A stretch of 64,000 nt of DNA from Fusobacterium_C necrophorum (GTDB lineage: Bacteria; Fusobacteriota; Fusobacteriia; Fusobacteriales; Fusobacteriaceae). Positions 17,135 to 26,378 of this stretch are shown piece by piece (position 1 is the first letter of the stretch; every line of letters starts with the position of its first letter). The notes below the pieces were generated by a model that was not told where the DNA came from, searched no databases, and worked only from the letters and a program-made list of their open reading frames with translations. The stretch lies in assembly GCF_900104395.1 (NCBI RefSeq), contig NZ_FMXX01000010.1. The stretch is one strand, 5' to 3'. The translations under genes were made by a program, and so were the position numbers.

Positions 17135-18493
17135 TTAATCTGATTTGGAAAGCAACACCACACACTCCACATGTGAAGTTTGAGGAAACATATCAAAAGG
17201 CTGAATTTCTTCGACTTGATAACCACAGTCTGCCATAATTTTCAAATCCCTTGCAAGAGTGGAAGGATTGCAAGAAATATAGACCATTTCCGGAATCCCC
17301 ACTTCCGCCACCTTTCGTAAAATAGATTCTTCAATTCCTTTTCGAGGAGGATCAAAGACAATGGCATCCAATTGCTTTCCTTCTTTTAACAATCTATCCA
17401 GTTCCACTTCCACAGCTCCACAGATAAAATCAATATTCGTAATCCGATTTTCTTTTGCTGTTTTTTCTCCATCCCGTGAAGCCGATTCTACAATCTCAAT
17501 AGCATAGACCTTCTTTGCTCTTTTCGATAATAACATTCCTATGGTTCCGGTACCGGAATAGGCATCTACGACATTCTTATTCTCTATATCAGGAATCAAA
17601 GAAAGGGCTTTCTCATACAAATGTTTTGTTTGGGGTACATTGATTTGAAAAAAAGAAGTCGGAGAAATATGAAATTCTATTCCGAACAATTCTTCCTTTA
17701 ACGTTTTTTCTCCCCAAATACAGATATTTTTATCTCCTAAAACAACATTGGTTTTTTTGGTATTGAAAGAAAGATAGAGCGACTTCAATTCCGGAATTCT
17801 CTGTGTCATCTCTAATAAAATTCTTTTCAAAGATTCTTCCAGCTTTTTCGTATTGACCACAAGCACTAACATTGCTTCTTGAAAAGAGTTCGTTCTTACC
17901 ATAATATTTCGTAGCAGTCCCTGATGTTTCTTTTCATCATAAACTGTCAATTTTTCTTCATTTGCAATCATTTTAAAGACCTCAATGATTCGATTTCCCA
18001 GTTTGGAATTTAGCATATTTTCTTCCACTTCAAAAACTTCATGAGATCTTTTCTGAAAAAATCCTGAAATAATTTTTCCTTTCTTCTGTGAGAACGGCTC
18101 TATCACCTTATTTCGATAATTTTTTTCTTCCGGACTGGGCAAACAATCCAAGACAAGCTTTGCATTTAATTTTCCAATTTTTTCGATGACTTCTTTCACC
18201 ATGTTGGTTTTACATCGTAACTGTGCTTCATATTTGAGCATTGCAAAATCACAACCTTGAAAGTCTTCGAAGGTGATTTTGTCTGTTTTCACTCTGTCTT
18301 TTCCCGCCTTGATAAGCTTGGTTACCAAAGCCCTCGCATAATTCTTCTTCACGGAAATGACTTCCGCTTCTACGACATCCCCTATACTTGTCATAGGTAC
18401 AAAAATGGCGAATCCTTGGAAATACCCAAGACCTTCGCCACCAAATACAATCTTTTCAATTCTTAACTCTATTTTTTGAGAAAGTTTTACCAT
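17135..18493 (-). CDS. rlmD: 23S rRNA (uracil-C5)-methyltransferase, RlmD/RumA family
   Basis: A 452-residue class I methyltransferase that makes 5-methyluridine in 23S rRNA. It has an N-terminal TRAM domain (residues 1-60), a SAM site DAYSGTGTIGMLL, the DPPRKG motif and the catalytic-cysteine motif ISCNPSTLARD (cysteine near 408). The cysteine cluster that holds an iron-sulphur centre in E. coli RlmD is mostly missing: only C81 is seen before MLKYEAQL. ATG 18493 follows an AACGGAGGAATC ribosome site, so the nine extra upstream codons are ignored. It ends the housekeeping run and borders the accessory island. Confidence 0.88.
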   Translation of the reverse strand: MVKLSQKIELRIEKIVFGGEGLGYFQGFAIFVPMTSIGDVVEAEVISVKKNYARALVTKLIKAGKDRVKTDKITFEDFQGCDFAMLKYEAQLRCKTNMVKEVIEKIGKLNAKLVLDCLPSPEEKNYRNKVIEPFSQKKGKIISGFFQKRSHEVFEVEENMLNSKLGNRIIEVFKMIANEEKLTVYDEKKHQGLLRNIMVRTNSFQEAMLVLVVNTKKLEESLKRILLEMTQRIPELKSLYLSFNTKKTNVVLGDKNICIWGEKTLKEELFGIEFHISPTSFFQINVPQTKHLYEKALSLIPDIENKNVVDAYSGTGTIGMLLSKRAKKVYAIEIVESASRDGEKTAKENRITNIDFICGAVEVELDRLLKEGKQLDAIVFDPPRKGIEESILRKVAEVGIPEMVYISCNPSTLARDLKIMADCGYQVEEIQPFDMFPQTSHVECVVLLSKSD

Positions 18494-18503
18494 GATTCCT
18501 CCG

Positions 18504-18764
18504 TTATTCACTGACTTCAAAATATTTGATTTCTTCCGCCATTACCATTCCCTTCTTTTCTTCCATATTCTTTTTTATGGCAGCCAAATCAAGTTTTTTA
18601 TCATACTCCATGACCTTCCGATTCAAGAGTTTAATATTATTATCCAATTCTGTTTTTTTATCGTGAAGTTCCTGCTCCAAGGACATAATCTGCATTAAAA
18701 AATATCCGTGTATTCCCCAGATAATTCCGACAATTACTCCCATTAAAATAAATGCTTTTTTCAT
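18504..18764 (-). CDS. FtsL-like small membrane protein
   Basis: An 86-residue protein with a short cytoplasmic start, one membrane helix (about residues 5-25) and a coiled-coil (EQELHDKKTELDNNIKLLNR). The size, topology and position directly after rsmH (4-base overlap) match the divisome protein FtsL in other bacteria. Sequence identity of FtsL proteins is low, so the call rests on context. It should sit in the inner membrane at the division site. Confidence 0.6.
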   Translation of the reverse strand: MKKAFILMGVIVGIIWGIHGYFLMQIMSLEQELHDKKTELDNNIKLLNRKVMEYDKKLDLAAIKKNMEEKKGMVMAEEIKYFEVSE

Positions 18765-19702
18765 GCTAACCTCTCTACGATCCTTAATTTTGAAGAATGT
18801 GCCCGATTATTTTTCCCCACTTCTTCTTCTGAGGGAAGAATCGGTTTTTTGGTTATAATTTTTACCTTCGCCTTTCCTCCACAAACACAGACAGGTAATT
18901 CCGGAGGACACTTACAAGCCCTTGCCAAATCTTTAAAAACTGTTTTTACAAGACGGTCTTCCAAAGAATGAAAGGTAATAATTGCCAATCTTCCTTTGGG
19001 TTTCAACAATTCTACCGATTTTTGAATTGCCGTTTCCAACACTTCCAACTCTCGATTCACTTCCATTCGAATCGCCTGAAAGGTTTTTTTTGCAGGATGC
19101 TTAGCGGCTCGTTCCGGATAGGCTCTTTTGATAATGGCAACCAATTCTCCTGTCGTTTCAATGGGTTTTTCCTTTCGATTTTCACAGATAAAGGCAGCTA
19201 TTTTTTTCGCATATCTTTCTTCTCCATACTCAAATAAAATACGAACCAAGTCTTGCTCCGCATACTGATTTACCACTTCATAGGCGGACAGCTCCTGTTC
19301 GGCATTCATTCTCATATCCAATTTTGCATCATAACGATAAGAAAAACCTCGTTCTCCATCATCCAATTGTGTCGAAGAAACTCCGATATCCATTAAAATT
19401 CCATCTACCTTATCCAAGCCTGCCAAATAAGAAACAATGTCGATATTTTCAAAATTATTTTGAAAAACACTCCATTGTTTTCCATATTTTTCCAATCTTT
19501 TCTTGCAAAAAGCAATGGCACTTGCATCCTGATCAATAGAAATCAATCTTCCTTTTTCCGATAAACGCTTCAAAATTCCTTCAGAATGGCTTCCCCCTCC
19601 TAGGGTGCAGTCGATATAAATACCATCAGGATTCCACAGCAAATTTTCCAAAGTTTCTTCATATAAGACGGGAATGTGATATTCATTTCCAATTTCCTGC
19701 AT
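18761..19702 (-). CDS. rsmH: 16S rRNA (cytosine(1402)-N4)-methyltransferase
   Basis: A 313-residue protein, the usual length of RsmH (MraW), which methylates N4 of C1402 in 16S rRNA. It carries HIPVLYEETLENL, the SAM-binding DCTLGGGSHSEGIL, GILMDIGVSSTQLDDGERGF and the terminal NNRAHSSKLRIVERL. It overlaps the ftsL-like gene by four bases and is 15 bases downstream of the yggT-like gene. Confidence 0.95.
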   Translation of the reverse strand: MQEIGNEYHIPVLYEETLENLLWNPDGIYIDCTLGGGSHSEGILKRLSEKGRLISIDQDASAIAFCKKRLEKYGKQWSVFQNNFENIDIVSYLAGLDKVDGILMDIGVSSTQLDDGERGFSYRYDAKLDMRMNAEQELSAYEVVNQYAEQDLVRILFEYGEERYAKKIAAFICENRKEKPIETTGELVAIIKRAYPERAAKHPAKKTFQAIRMEVNRELEVLETAIQKSVELLKPKGRLAIITFHSLEDRLVKTVFKDLARACKCPPELPVCVCGGKAKVKIITKKPILPSEEEVGKNNRAHSSKLRIVERLA

Positions 19703-19717
19703 ATCGTTTCCCCCTTA

Positions 19718-19993
19718 TTAAAAGTATAACAAGTATGCGATTCTAAAAATAATATTTCGAATCAATTGTATTAAAAAATAGGCAATAATAGGAGAAATAT
19801 CAAGAGGGATGTTTCTCATCCAAGGATAGATTGCTCTACGAATCGGTCCCAAAATAGGTTCTGTCACGCTATATACCGCCCTTGTCAAGGCATTTTCTCC
19901 CATCGGGATCCAAGAGAGAACAACTCGTATCAATAATAGAATATTAAATACCTCTACCAATTTATTTACCACATGTAAAATTGTATACACCAA
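19718..19993 (-). CDS. YggT family membrane protein
   Basis: A 91-residue protein with two membrane segments and the family signature LLIRVVLSWIP followed by VTEPILGPIRRAIYP. YggT proteins are inner-membrane proteins of unclear function, often linked to division or osmotic stress. It starts with GTG behind TTAGGAGG and lies six bases from pgsA. Confidence 0.9.
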   Translation of the reverse strand: MVYTILHVVNKLVEVFNILLLIRVVLSWIPMGENALTRAVYSVTEPILGPIRRAIYPWMRNIPLDISPIIAYFLIQLIRNIIFRIAYLLYF

Positions 19994-19999
19994 TACCTC

Positions 20000-20554
20000 C
20001 TAACCTAAAAAATAATGTCTTGCCTTTGCTGTATACTCAGCTCCCGACCAAACAGTCAGAATTACAGGAATAATCATCAATATTTCACAAATAGTATAGT
20101 AACTTCCGAACAAATAGATAGAGATTTTTCCTATTAAAAGAGCAATAATGACAACAATCATTTGACTTGTTGTCTTATATTTTCCTAAATTTCCGGCAGC
20201 AATCACTTCCCCTTTTGCTGCTGCCAAAATTCGAATTCCGCTGATTAAAAACTCTCTTGCCAAGACTACAATAGACATCCAAGCAGGCATATATTTTAAA
20301 TCTACAAAAAGAACCAGAGCCGAAATGACCAAAATTTTATCCGCTAAGGGATCCATAATTTTTCCAAAATCTGTAATGAGGTTATATTTCCTTGCAATAT
20401 AACCATCGAAAAAATCAGTAAGAGAGGCAACCGAAAAAATAGCAAGGGCTATTATTCGATACCAAAAGCCATGAACATCTGAAGTTTGTAAAAAATAAAT
20501 AAACGGTATTGCAAGTATAAATCTGGCTGTTGTCAATTGATTCGGTAAATTCAC
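20000..20554 (-). CDS. pgsA: CDP-diacylglycerol-glycerol-3-phosphate 3-phosphatidyltransferase
   Basis: A 184-residue membrane enzyme that makes phosphatidylglycerol phosphate, the committed step to phosphatidylglycerol. The CDP-alcohol phosphatidyltransferase motif DFFDGYIARKYNLITDFGKI followed by MDPLADK has the DG..AR...G...D...D pattern. Four or five membrane helices are evident. It begins with GTG behind AAGGAG and follows rimO by 12 bases, as it does in several Firmicutes. Confidence 0.93.
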   Translation of the reverse strand: MNLPNQLTTARFILAIPFIYFLQTSDVHGFWYRIIALAIFSVASLTDFFDGYIARKYNLITDFGKIMDPLADKILVISALVLFVDLKYMPAWMSIVVLAREFLISGIRILAAAKGEVIAAGNLGKYKTTSQMIVVIIALLIGKISIYLFGSYYTICEILMIIPVILTVWSGAEYTAKARHYFLG

Positions 20555-20566
20555 AATATCAACTCC

Positions 20567-21901
20567 TTATTTTTCATTTTGTACAATACGTCCTATAAAA
20601 TCATACTCAAAATTTTGTTCCAATACAACATGAACGATTTCTCCAACCTGTGCAGTTCCCTCTGAGGTCAATACCTTGCCGTCTATATCCAAGGCCTGTG
20701 TTTTCAGTCTTCCTTCCAACATATATTCACTCTCGGAAGAAATGCCGTCAATCAGAACCTCCACTTCTCTTCCTAACAGCTTTCTATTTTTTGCTTCTGC
20801 AATCTCATTCTGTAAATTTATGAGTTCTGCCTGTCGTCTTGCTTTTATTTCCTCCGGCACCTGAGCTTCCATCGTGTAAGCGAGAGTATCTTCCTCTCGA
20901 GAATATTGAAAAACTCCAATATAATCAAACTGAAACTCTTCCACAAAGCTTTTCAGTTCTTCAAATTCTTCTTCCGTTTCTCCTGGAAATCCGACAATCA
21001 AGCTTGTTCTAAAGACAGCTTCCGGAATTTCTCTTCGAATTTTGTATAGCAATTCTTTGGTCTGTTCTCCTGTAATAGCCCTTCCCATTCTTCTTAAGAC
21101 ATTGCTGGAAATATGTTGAATCGGAATATCAAAGTACTTACAAATTTTTTCTTCCGTCTTCATCACGGCAATCAATTCATCTGTGATCGATTTCGGGAAC
21201 ATATAATAACTTCGAATCCAATCTAATTCCTCAATTTTTACCAATTCTCGTAACAAATCAGGAAGAGCTTTCTTCCCGTATCGATCAATTCCATACTCTG
21301 TCGTTTCTTGGGCAAGTAAATTTAATTCCCGAACTCCTCCGGCTACCAAATGCCTGGCTTCTTCTAAAATATCTTCTTTGCTTCTACTTCGTAAATTTCC
21401 TCGCAGTTGTGGAATGATACAGTAGGTACAACGTCTGTTACAACCCTCTGAAATTTTCAAATAGGCGGTATGAGGTGGTGTTGTCAGCAGTCTATCGGTA
21501 TCTGCATTTGGCAAAAAATCAAAACTTTTTGTTTCCACCACTTTCTTATCTTGAAGAATTTCATCCACAACTCTTTCAATTTTATCGATTTCTCCCGTTC
21601 CTATGACGGCATCAATTTCCGGAATCTCCTGAAGCAATTCCTCTGCATATCTCTGAGCCAAACATCCACAAACTACAATTTTTTTTAAATTTTGTTGCTT
21701 ATATTCCGCCACTTCTAAAATGGTTTCAATGGATTCCTTCTTTGCATCTCCAATGAACCCGCAAGTATTGATTAAGACCATATCGGCTTCTTCTATGTCA
21801 TTCGTCAATTGAAAGCCTTTTCGATTGACTAAAATGCCTGTTAAATTTTCACTGTCCACCAAATTTTTACTACAACCTAAGCTTATGAAAGCAAAATTCA
21901 T
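20567..21901 (-). CDS. rimO: Ribosomal protein S12 methylthiotransferase RimO
   Basis: A 444-residue radical SAM methylthiotransferase that modifies an aspartate of ribosomal protein S12. The N-terminal UPF0004 domain has its cysteines at C10 (SLGCSKN), C47 (INTCGF) and C80 (VCGCLAQRY). The radical SAM cluster motif is CNRRCTYC (C154, C158, C161), and a TRAM domain ends the protein. The SLGCSKNLVDSE start is typical of RimO rather than MiaB. Confidence 0.94.
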   Translation of the reverse strand: MNFAFISLGCSKNLVDSENLTGILVNRKGFQLTNDIEEADMVLINTCGFIGDAKKESIETILEVAEYKQQNLKKIVVCGCLAQRYAEELLQEIPEIDAVIGTGEIDKIERVVDEILQDKKVVETKSFDFLPNADTDRLLTTPPHTAYLKISEGCNRRCTYCIIPQLRGNLRSRSKEDILEEARHLVAGGVRELNLLAQETTEYGIDRYGKKALPDLLRELVKIEELDWIRSYYMFPKSITDELIAVMKTEEKICKYFDIPIQHISSNVLRRMGRAITGEQTKELLYKIRREIPEAVFRTSLIVGFPGETEEEFEELKSFVEEFQFDYIGVFQYSREEDTLAYTMEAQVPEEIKARRQAELINLQNEIAEAKNRKLLGREVEVLIDGISSESEYMLEGRLKTQALDIDGKVLTSEGTAQVGEIVHVVLEQNFEYDFIGRIVQNEK

Positions 21902-21917
21902 TCTGTTTGTTCCTCTC

Positions 21918-24041
21918 CTACTCTGCTACTTTGTATTCCACATCCAGCTTTTTCTTACTCAATGCAATTTTTCCATTTTCCATGGAAATTACTTTTACTT
22001 TAAAAACATCTCCTATTTTAAGAACATCTTCTACATTGGATACTCTTTCCTTTGAAATTTCAGAAATGTGTAACAATCCTTCTTTTCCCGGCAAGATTTC
22101 CATAAAAGCCCCAAACTTTTGAATTCCTACCACTTTTCCTTCATACACTTCATTCAATTCCACATCTTTCACATAATTATTTACCAGTCGCAAAGTATGT
22201 TCCAATACATCAGCATCTTTTGAGAAAATGGAAACTTTTCCGTCATCAGTGATATCTATGGTAGAACCGGTTTCTTCAATAATTCCTTTAATATTCTTTC
22301 CGGCCGGTCCAATCAAGATGGCAATTTTATCCTTTGGAATCATAATTTGTTGAATTCTAGGCACATTCGGTTTTAAATCTGCCGGGCTGGAAATAGCAGC
22401 ATTCATCACTTCCAAAATTTGTTGTCTTGCCACATGAGCTTGACTCAAAGCAATTCTCATAATTTCTTCCGTAATTCCTGTAATTTTAATATCCATTTGT
22501 AAGGCTGTAATTCCTGATTTTGTTCCTGCTACCTTGAAGTCCATATCTCCCAAATGGTCCTCTAACCCCATAATATCCGTTAAAACAGTAAACTCTTCTC
22601 CCTCTTTGATAAGTCCCATAGCAATTCCCGCTACATGTTCCTTAATAGGAACTCCTGCCGACATCAATGCCAAAGAACCTCCACAAATCGACGCTTGAGA
22701 AGAGGAACCGTTGGATTCCGTAATATCGGAAACGACTCGAATGGTATATGGAAATTCTTCCTCTGTCGGAATGACATAACGCAAAGCTCTTTCCGCCAAA
22801 GATCCGTGTCCCAATTCTCTTCTTCCGGGTGCTCCCATTCTTCCCGTTTCTCCGACAGAATATGGAGGGAAGTTATAATGTAAGTAGAATTTTTTATAAT
22901 ATTCTTTTTCTAAATTATCCACCAATTGTTCATCCTCTTTGGTTCCTAAAGTTGCAGTGGCAAGAGACTGTGTTTCTCCTCTGGTAAACAAAGCGGAACC
23001 GTGAGGAATTGGCAATACGTTGATTTGAGCGTCCAAGGGTCGAATTTCTGTTGTGCTTCTTCCGTCGACTCTGTGCTTTTTATACAAAATAGCTTCCCGA
23101 ACCAATGTTTTCATCAAGTCATGATAGTATTTCTTAAACGCCAAAATAGGTTCTTCCGGAAGCTCTTCCTCCGGGATCTCCGGATAATGTTTTGCAACGA
23201 ATGCCTCTAATAATTCTTCTTCCAAGCTATCTACAGCTTCTTCTCGATTTTTCTTTCCTAGTGTTAAAACCGCTTGTTGTAATCTTTCATGACCATGTTC
23301 TTCTATGAAAGAAGAGATCATCGGATCGACTTCTTCTTTTTCAAAAGTAATTTTTTCCTTTCCACAAATTTTTACAAATTCTTCTTGGAAAGCACAAATT
23401 TTCTTAATATTTTCATGAGCGAACAAAATAGCTTTTAACATCGTTTCTTCATCCAATTCTTTGGCTCCCGCTTCCACCATATTGACCGCTTCTTTTGTTC
23501 CTGCTACGGATAAATCCAATAAACTTTTTTCCAATTGTTCGGGAGTAGGATTTAATACAAATTCTCCGTCGATATATCCCACAACCACTCCGGCTACCGG
23601 TCCTAAAAAAGGAATGTCCGAAATACTTAAAGCTAAGGACGAAGCAATAATTCCTAAATAATCCGGTGTATTTTTTTCATCAAAGGAGAATACAGTATTG
23701 ACGATATGTACATCGTAAGTAAATCCTTCCGGAAACATCGGTCGAATGGGTCTATCTATCAAACGAGCTATCAAAGTGGCATCGGTTGAAGGTCTACTTT
23801 CTCTTTTATTAAATCCTCCCGGAAATTTTCCTGCTGCATAAAATTTTTCAATATAATCCACTGTCAAAGGAAAGAAGTCGACACCCTTTCTTGCTTCCTT
23901 GCTTCTGTTTACGGTAGAAAGTAACACCGTATCTCCGTATTGAATCATAATGGCTCCACAAGATTGTCTTGCAATCTTTCCAGTTGAAACTTTCAGGCTT
24001 CTTCCTGCCAGTTCCATTTCCAATGTTTTTTCGTCAAACAT
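21918..24041 (-). CDS. pnp: Polyribonucleotide nucleotidyltransferase (PNPase)
   Basis: A 707-residue phosphorolytic 3'-5' exoribonuclease with two RNase PH domains, a KH domain (IPKDKIAILIGPAGKNIKGI) and a C-terminal S1 domain (GKVVGIQKFGAFMEILPGKE). It degrades and tails RNA in the cytoplasm. The open frame runs 36 codons further upstream, but ATG 24041 has a TAGGAGGA site and gives the normal family start MFDEKTLEMELAGR. Confidence 0.95.
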   Translation of the reverse strand: MFDEKTLEMELAGRSLKVSTGKIARQSCGAIMIQYGDTVLLSTVNRSKEARKGVDFFPLTVDYIEKFYAAGKFPGGFNKRESRPSTDATLIARLIDRPIRPMFPEGFTYDVHIVNTVFSFDEKNTPDYLGIIASSLALSISDIPFLGPVAGVVVGYIDGEFVLNPTPEQLEKSLLDLSVAGTKEAVNMVEAGAKELDEETMLKAILFAHENIKKICAFQEEFVKICGKEKITFEKEEVDPMISSFIEEHGHERLQQAVLTLGKKNREEAVDSLEEELLEAFVAKHYPEIPEEELPEEPILAFKKYYHDLMKTLVREAILYKKHRVDGRSTTEIRPLDAQINVLPIPHGSALFTRGETQSLATATLGTKEDEQLVDNLEKEYYKKFYLHYNFPPYSVGETGRMGAPGRRELGHGSLAERALRYVIPTEEEFPYTIRVVSDITESNGSSSQASICGGSLALMSAGVPIKEHVAGIAMGLIKEGEEFTVLTDIMGLEDHLGDMDFKVAGTKSGITALQMDIKITGITEEIMRIALSQAHVARQQILEVMNAAISSPADLKPNVPRIQQIMIPKDKIAILIGPAGKNIKGIIEETGSTIDITDDGKVSIFSKDADVLEHTLRLVNNYVKDVELNEVYEGKVVGIQKFGAFMEILPGKEGLLHISEISKERVSNVEDVLKIGDVFKVKVISMENGKIALSKKKLDVEYKVAE

Positions 24042-24096
24042 AGTTCCTCCTATTTTTTTCTTCTCTATTTTTTCCTCTTTTTTACCCCATATTATA

Positions 24097-25500
24097 TCAC
24101 TTATTTTTTTGAAAATCAATGTAAAATCGGAAACTTGTTTCTCTTTCATATACTCTCCCCACTTTGTATTCTTTCGGTTTTAATTCTGATAGACATGGCA
24201 ATTCTTGTGCTTCAAAAGCAATTCCGGTATGATTTTTTCTTCCAATCTCACGAAACCAATTTGCAGTATAAATAACCATCGCTTTATTATTTGTTCTTAC
24301 TTCCAAGCATCTTCCGCTCTTCTCATCTTCCAGCTTGGCATAATTGCCAACAAAAGGATGATCGATTCCTTGCCCTACGATTCGAACCTGCTCTTCTCGG
24401 CTGTTAAAAAGCTCTTGTAATTGCTTTCGAACTCGGAAATCGAAAGAAGTATTTTCAACGGAAGATAATCTGATAGGGAGAGTATCTTCATCCACTTCTC
24501 CGTATTCCTCCGCCTTTAAGGTTAAATATTGCTCCCCAATTTCTTCTTCCGAATTTCCCGACAAAGAAAAATAACTGTGATTTGTCAAATTAAAATAGGT
24601 ATCTTGGTCGGAACAAGCTCTATAGTGAAGCTTTAAGCTGTCGTCTTCCAAGGAATATTCAATCTCTATTTTAGCATTTCCCGGATAACCATTTTCCAAA
24701 TGTGGGCTTTCAATCGAAAAACGGACTCGATTTTCTTCTTGTTCTCCTTTCCAATATTTTTGACTTAAATTATAACTTCCTCCATGAATGGAATGTTTTC
24801 CCGAAGCATTTTTATCCAAAGCATATTCTTGTTCTCCTATTTTTAAAACTCCGTTTTTGGTTCTTCCTGCAGTTCGTCCTATCACCGCTCCAAAATAGGC
24901 ACTATTTTTATCAAGATATTCCTCTTTCTTTTCAAAACCTAAAACAATATTTTGCCAATTTCCTTCTCTGTCGGGCATTTCTATTTTCTGAATAATAGCT
25001 CCATAGGATAGTAAAGTCACTCGTAATTTTTCATTTTGCAGGACAAATTCTTTCATTTTTCTCTTTCTTTGTTGTCTTTTCGTTTTAAAATATTTCCATT
25101 CCCGTTTAAAATTATAATCCAGATAGTCGTAGTCATGTTTATAAATTTTTCCCTGATATTCTCCTAAATTTATAATATTTTCCATATCCGTAAAAACTTC
25201 AAATCTCCAAAAATTCTTTTTTTGAATACTTTCTATAAATGTTTTCTGTTTTTCTTCATCCTTTGGATTTCCTTCTTCATAGACTTGACAGCGTCTTTGG
25301 AATAAAATAGGAATTCCGGGAATAAAATAAATCGGAAGTAAGAACTCTTTTGCCATTTTTCCGCATGTCATATAGCCATACTCTTCCGTTAAAATTGATT
25401 TTATATTTTTCAGAGTATTCTGATTGATTCTCGGATATTTTATGACAAATTTCGAAAAACATAACACAGCCTTATAGGAACCTTTTCTTATACACACCAT
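24097..25500 (-). CDS. galM: Aldose 1-epimerase with an unusual N-terminal extension
   Basis: A 467-residue frame. From about residue 149 (MKEFVLQNEKLRVTLLSYGA) it is a complete galactose mutarotase with GRTAGRTKNG, the catalytic-histidine regions SIHGG and LTNHSYFSL, and the glutamate region GIAFEAQELP. Residues 1-148 are not part of any mutarotase I know. They read like a separate small protein (GSYKAVLCFSKFVIKYPRIN), vaguely kinase-like, and end in a basic stretch. ATG 25500 has a GTAGGAGA site; ATG 25056 has only a weak one. It may be a real fusion, or two genes merged by loss of a stop. Confidence 0.8.
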   Translation of the reverse strand: MVCIRKGSYKAVLCFSKFVIKYPRINQNTLKNIKSILTEEYGYMTCGKMAKEFLLPIYFIPGIPILFQRRCQVYEEGNPKDEEKQKTFIESIQKKNFWRFEVFTDMENIINLGEYQGKIYKHDYDYLDYNFKREWKYFKTKRQQRKRKMKEFVLQNEKLRVTLLSYGAIIQKIEMPDREGNWQNIVLGFEKKEEYLDKNSAYFGAVIGRTAGRTKNGVLKIGEQEYALDKNASGKHSIHGGSYNLSQKYWKGEQEENRVRFSIESPHLENGYPGNAKIEIEYSLEDDSLKLHYRACSDQDTYFNLTNHSYFSLSGNSEEEIGEQYLTLKAEEYGEVDEDTLPIRLSSVENTSFDFRVRKQLQELFNSREEQVRIVGQGIDHPFVGNYAKLEDEKSGRCLEVRTNNKAMVIYTANWFREIGRKNHTGIAFEAQELPCLSELKPKEYKVGRVYERETSFRFYIDFQKNK

Positions 25501-25584
25501 TCTCCTACATCACCTTTCTAATAAATTCTAGATTTTAAAAGTATTATTTGTTATAATAGTTATCATATCTTGGGAGGAAATTTT

Positions 25585-26376
25585 ATGTCATCTATGTTAC
25601 ATTGGGTTGGGAACATGTCCCCGGAATCATTCTTATTATTATCTATTTTATGTTTTTTAGCGGCTTTCATCGATTCGATTGCCGGTGGTGGAGGAATGAT
25701 TAGTCTTCCCGCTTTTATGGCAGTCGGCTTACCCCCACATATTGCTTTAGGAACAAATAAAGTCAGTGCTGCAATTGGTACTTTAGCCAGTTCTTTAAAT
25801 TTTTTACGTTCCAATAAAATTATTATTCCTTTGGTGACCCGTTTTGCTCCTTTGGCACTGATTGGAGCCATTTTCGGAGTAAAAACAGCCTTGTTAATTC
25901 CTCCTAATTATTTTCAACCGATTTCTTTTTTTCTCTTAATTTGCGTTTTTATTTATAGCCTTATGAATAAAAATTTAGGAGAAAGTTATTCTTATTCGGG
26001 AATTCATTCCGCCGATATCAAATGGGGTTGTGCTTTTGCTTTCGTCATCGGTTTTTATGACGGCTTTTTAGGACCCGGAACCGGTTCTTTTCTAATCTTT
26101 ATGTTAATTAAAATCTTTCACTTGGATTTTGCTCATGCAACCGCCACTACAAAATTTATCAATTTAGCGAGTAATGTCATCAGTGCCGCTCTCTATTTTT
26201 ATGCCGGAAAACTGAATCTTCCTTTAGGGCTTATTATGGCTGTCATCATGATAGTCGGAGCCTTTGTCGGTTCCAGTTTGGCTATTTATAAAGGAAGTAA
26301 ATTTATTAAGCCGGTTTTCTTATTGGTAACAATTACTCTAATTGGAAAAATGGGATATTCTTTCCTTTTTATTTGA
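25585..26376 (+). CDS. TSUP (TauE/SafE) family membrane transporter
   Basis: A 263-residue protein with about eight membrane helices and the duplicated TSUP signatures: an N-terminal half with IDSIAGGGGMISLPAF and GTNKVSAAIGT, and a second half with GFYDGFLGPGTGSFLIFMLI and ATATTKFINLASN. These proteins move sulphite, sulphonates or related anions across the inner membrane; the substrate here is unknown. A TTG five codons upstream overlaps the GGGAGGA site, so ATG 25585 is chosen. It is divergent from the galM fusion gene. Confidence 0.88.
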   Translation: MSSMLHWVGNMSPESFLLLSILCFLAAFIDSIAGGGGMISLPAFMAVGLPPHIALGTNKVSAAIGTLASSLNFLRSNKIIIPLVTRFAPLALIGAIFGVKTALLIPPNYFQPISFFLLICVFIYSLMNKNLGESYSYSGIHSADIKWGCAFAFVIGFYDGFLGPGTGSFLIFMLIKIFHLDFAHATATTKFINLASNVISAALYFYAGKLNLPLGLIMAVIMIVGAFVGSSLAIYKGSKFIKPVFLLVTITLIGKMGYSFLFI

Positions 26377-26378
26377 TT

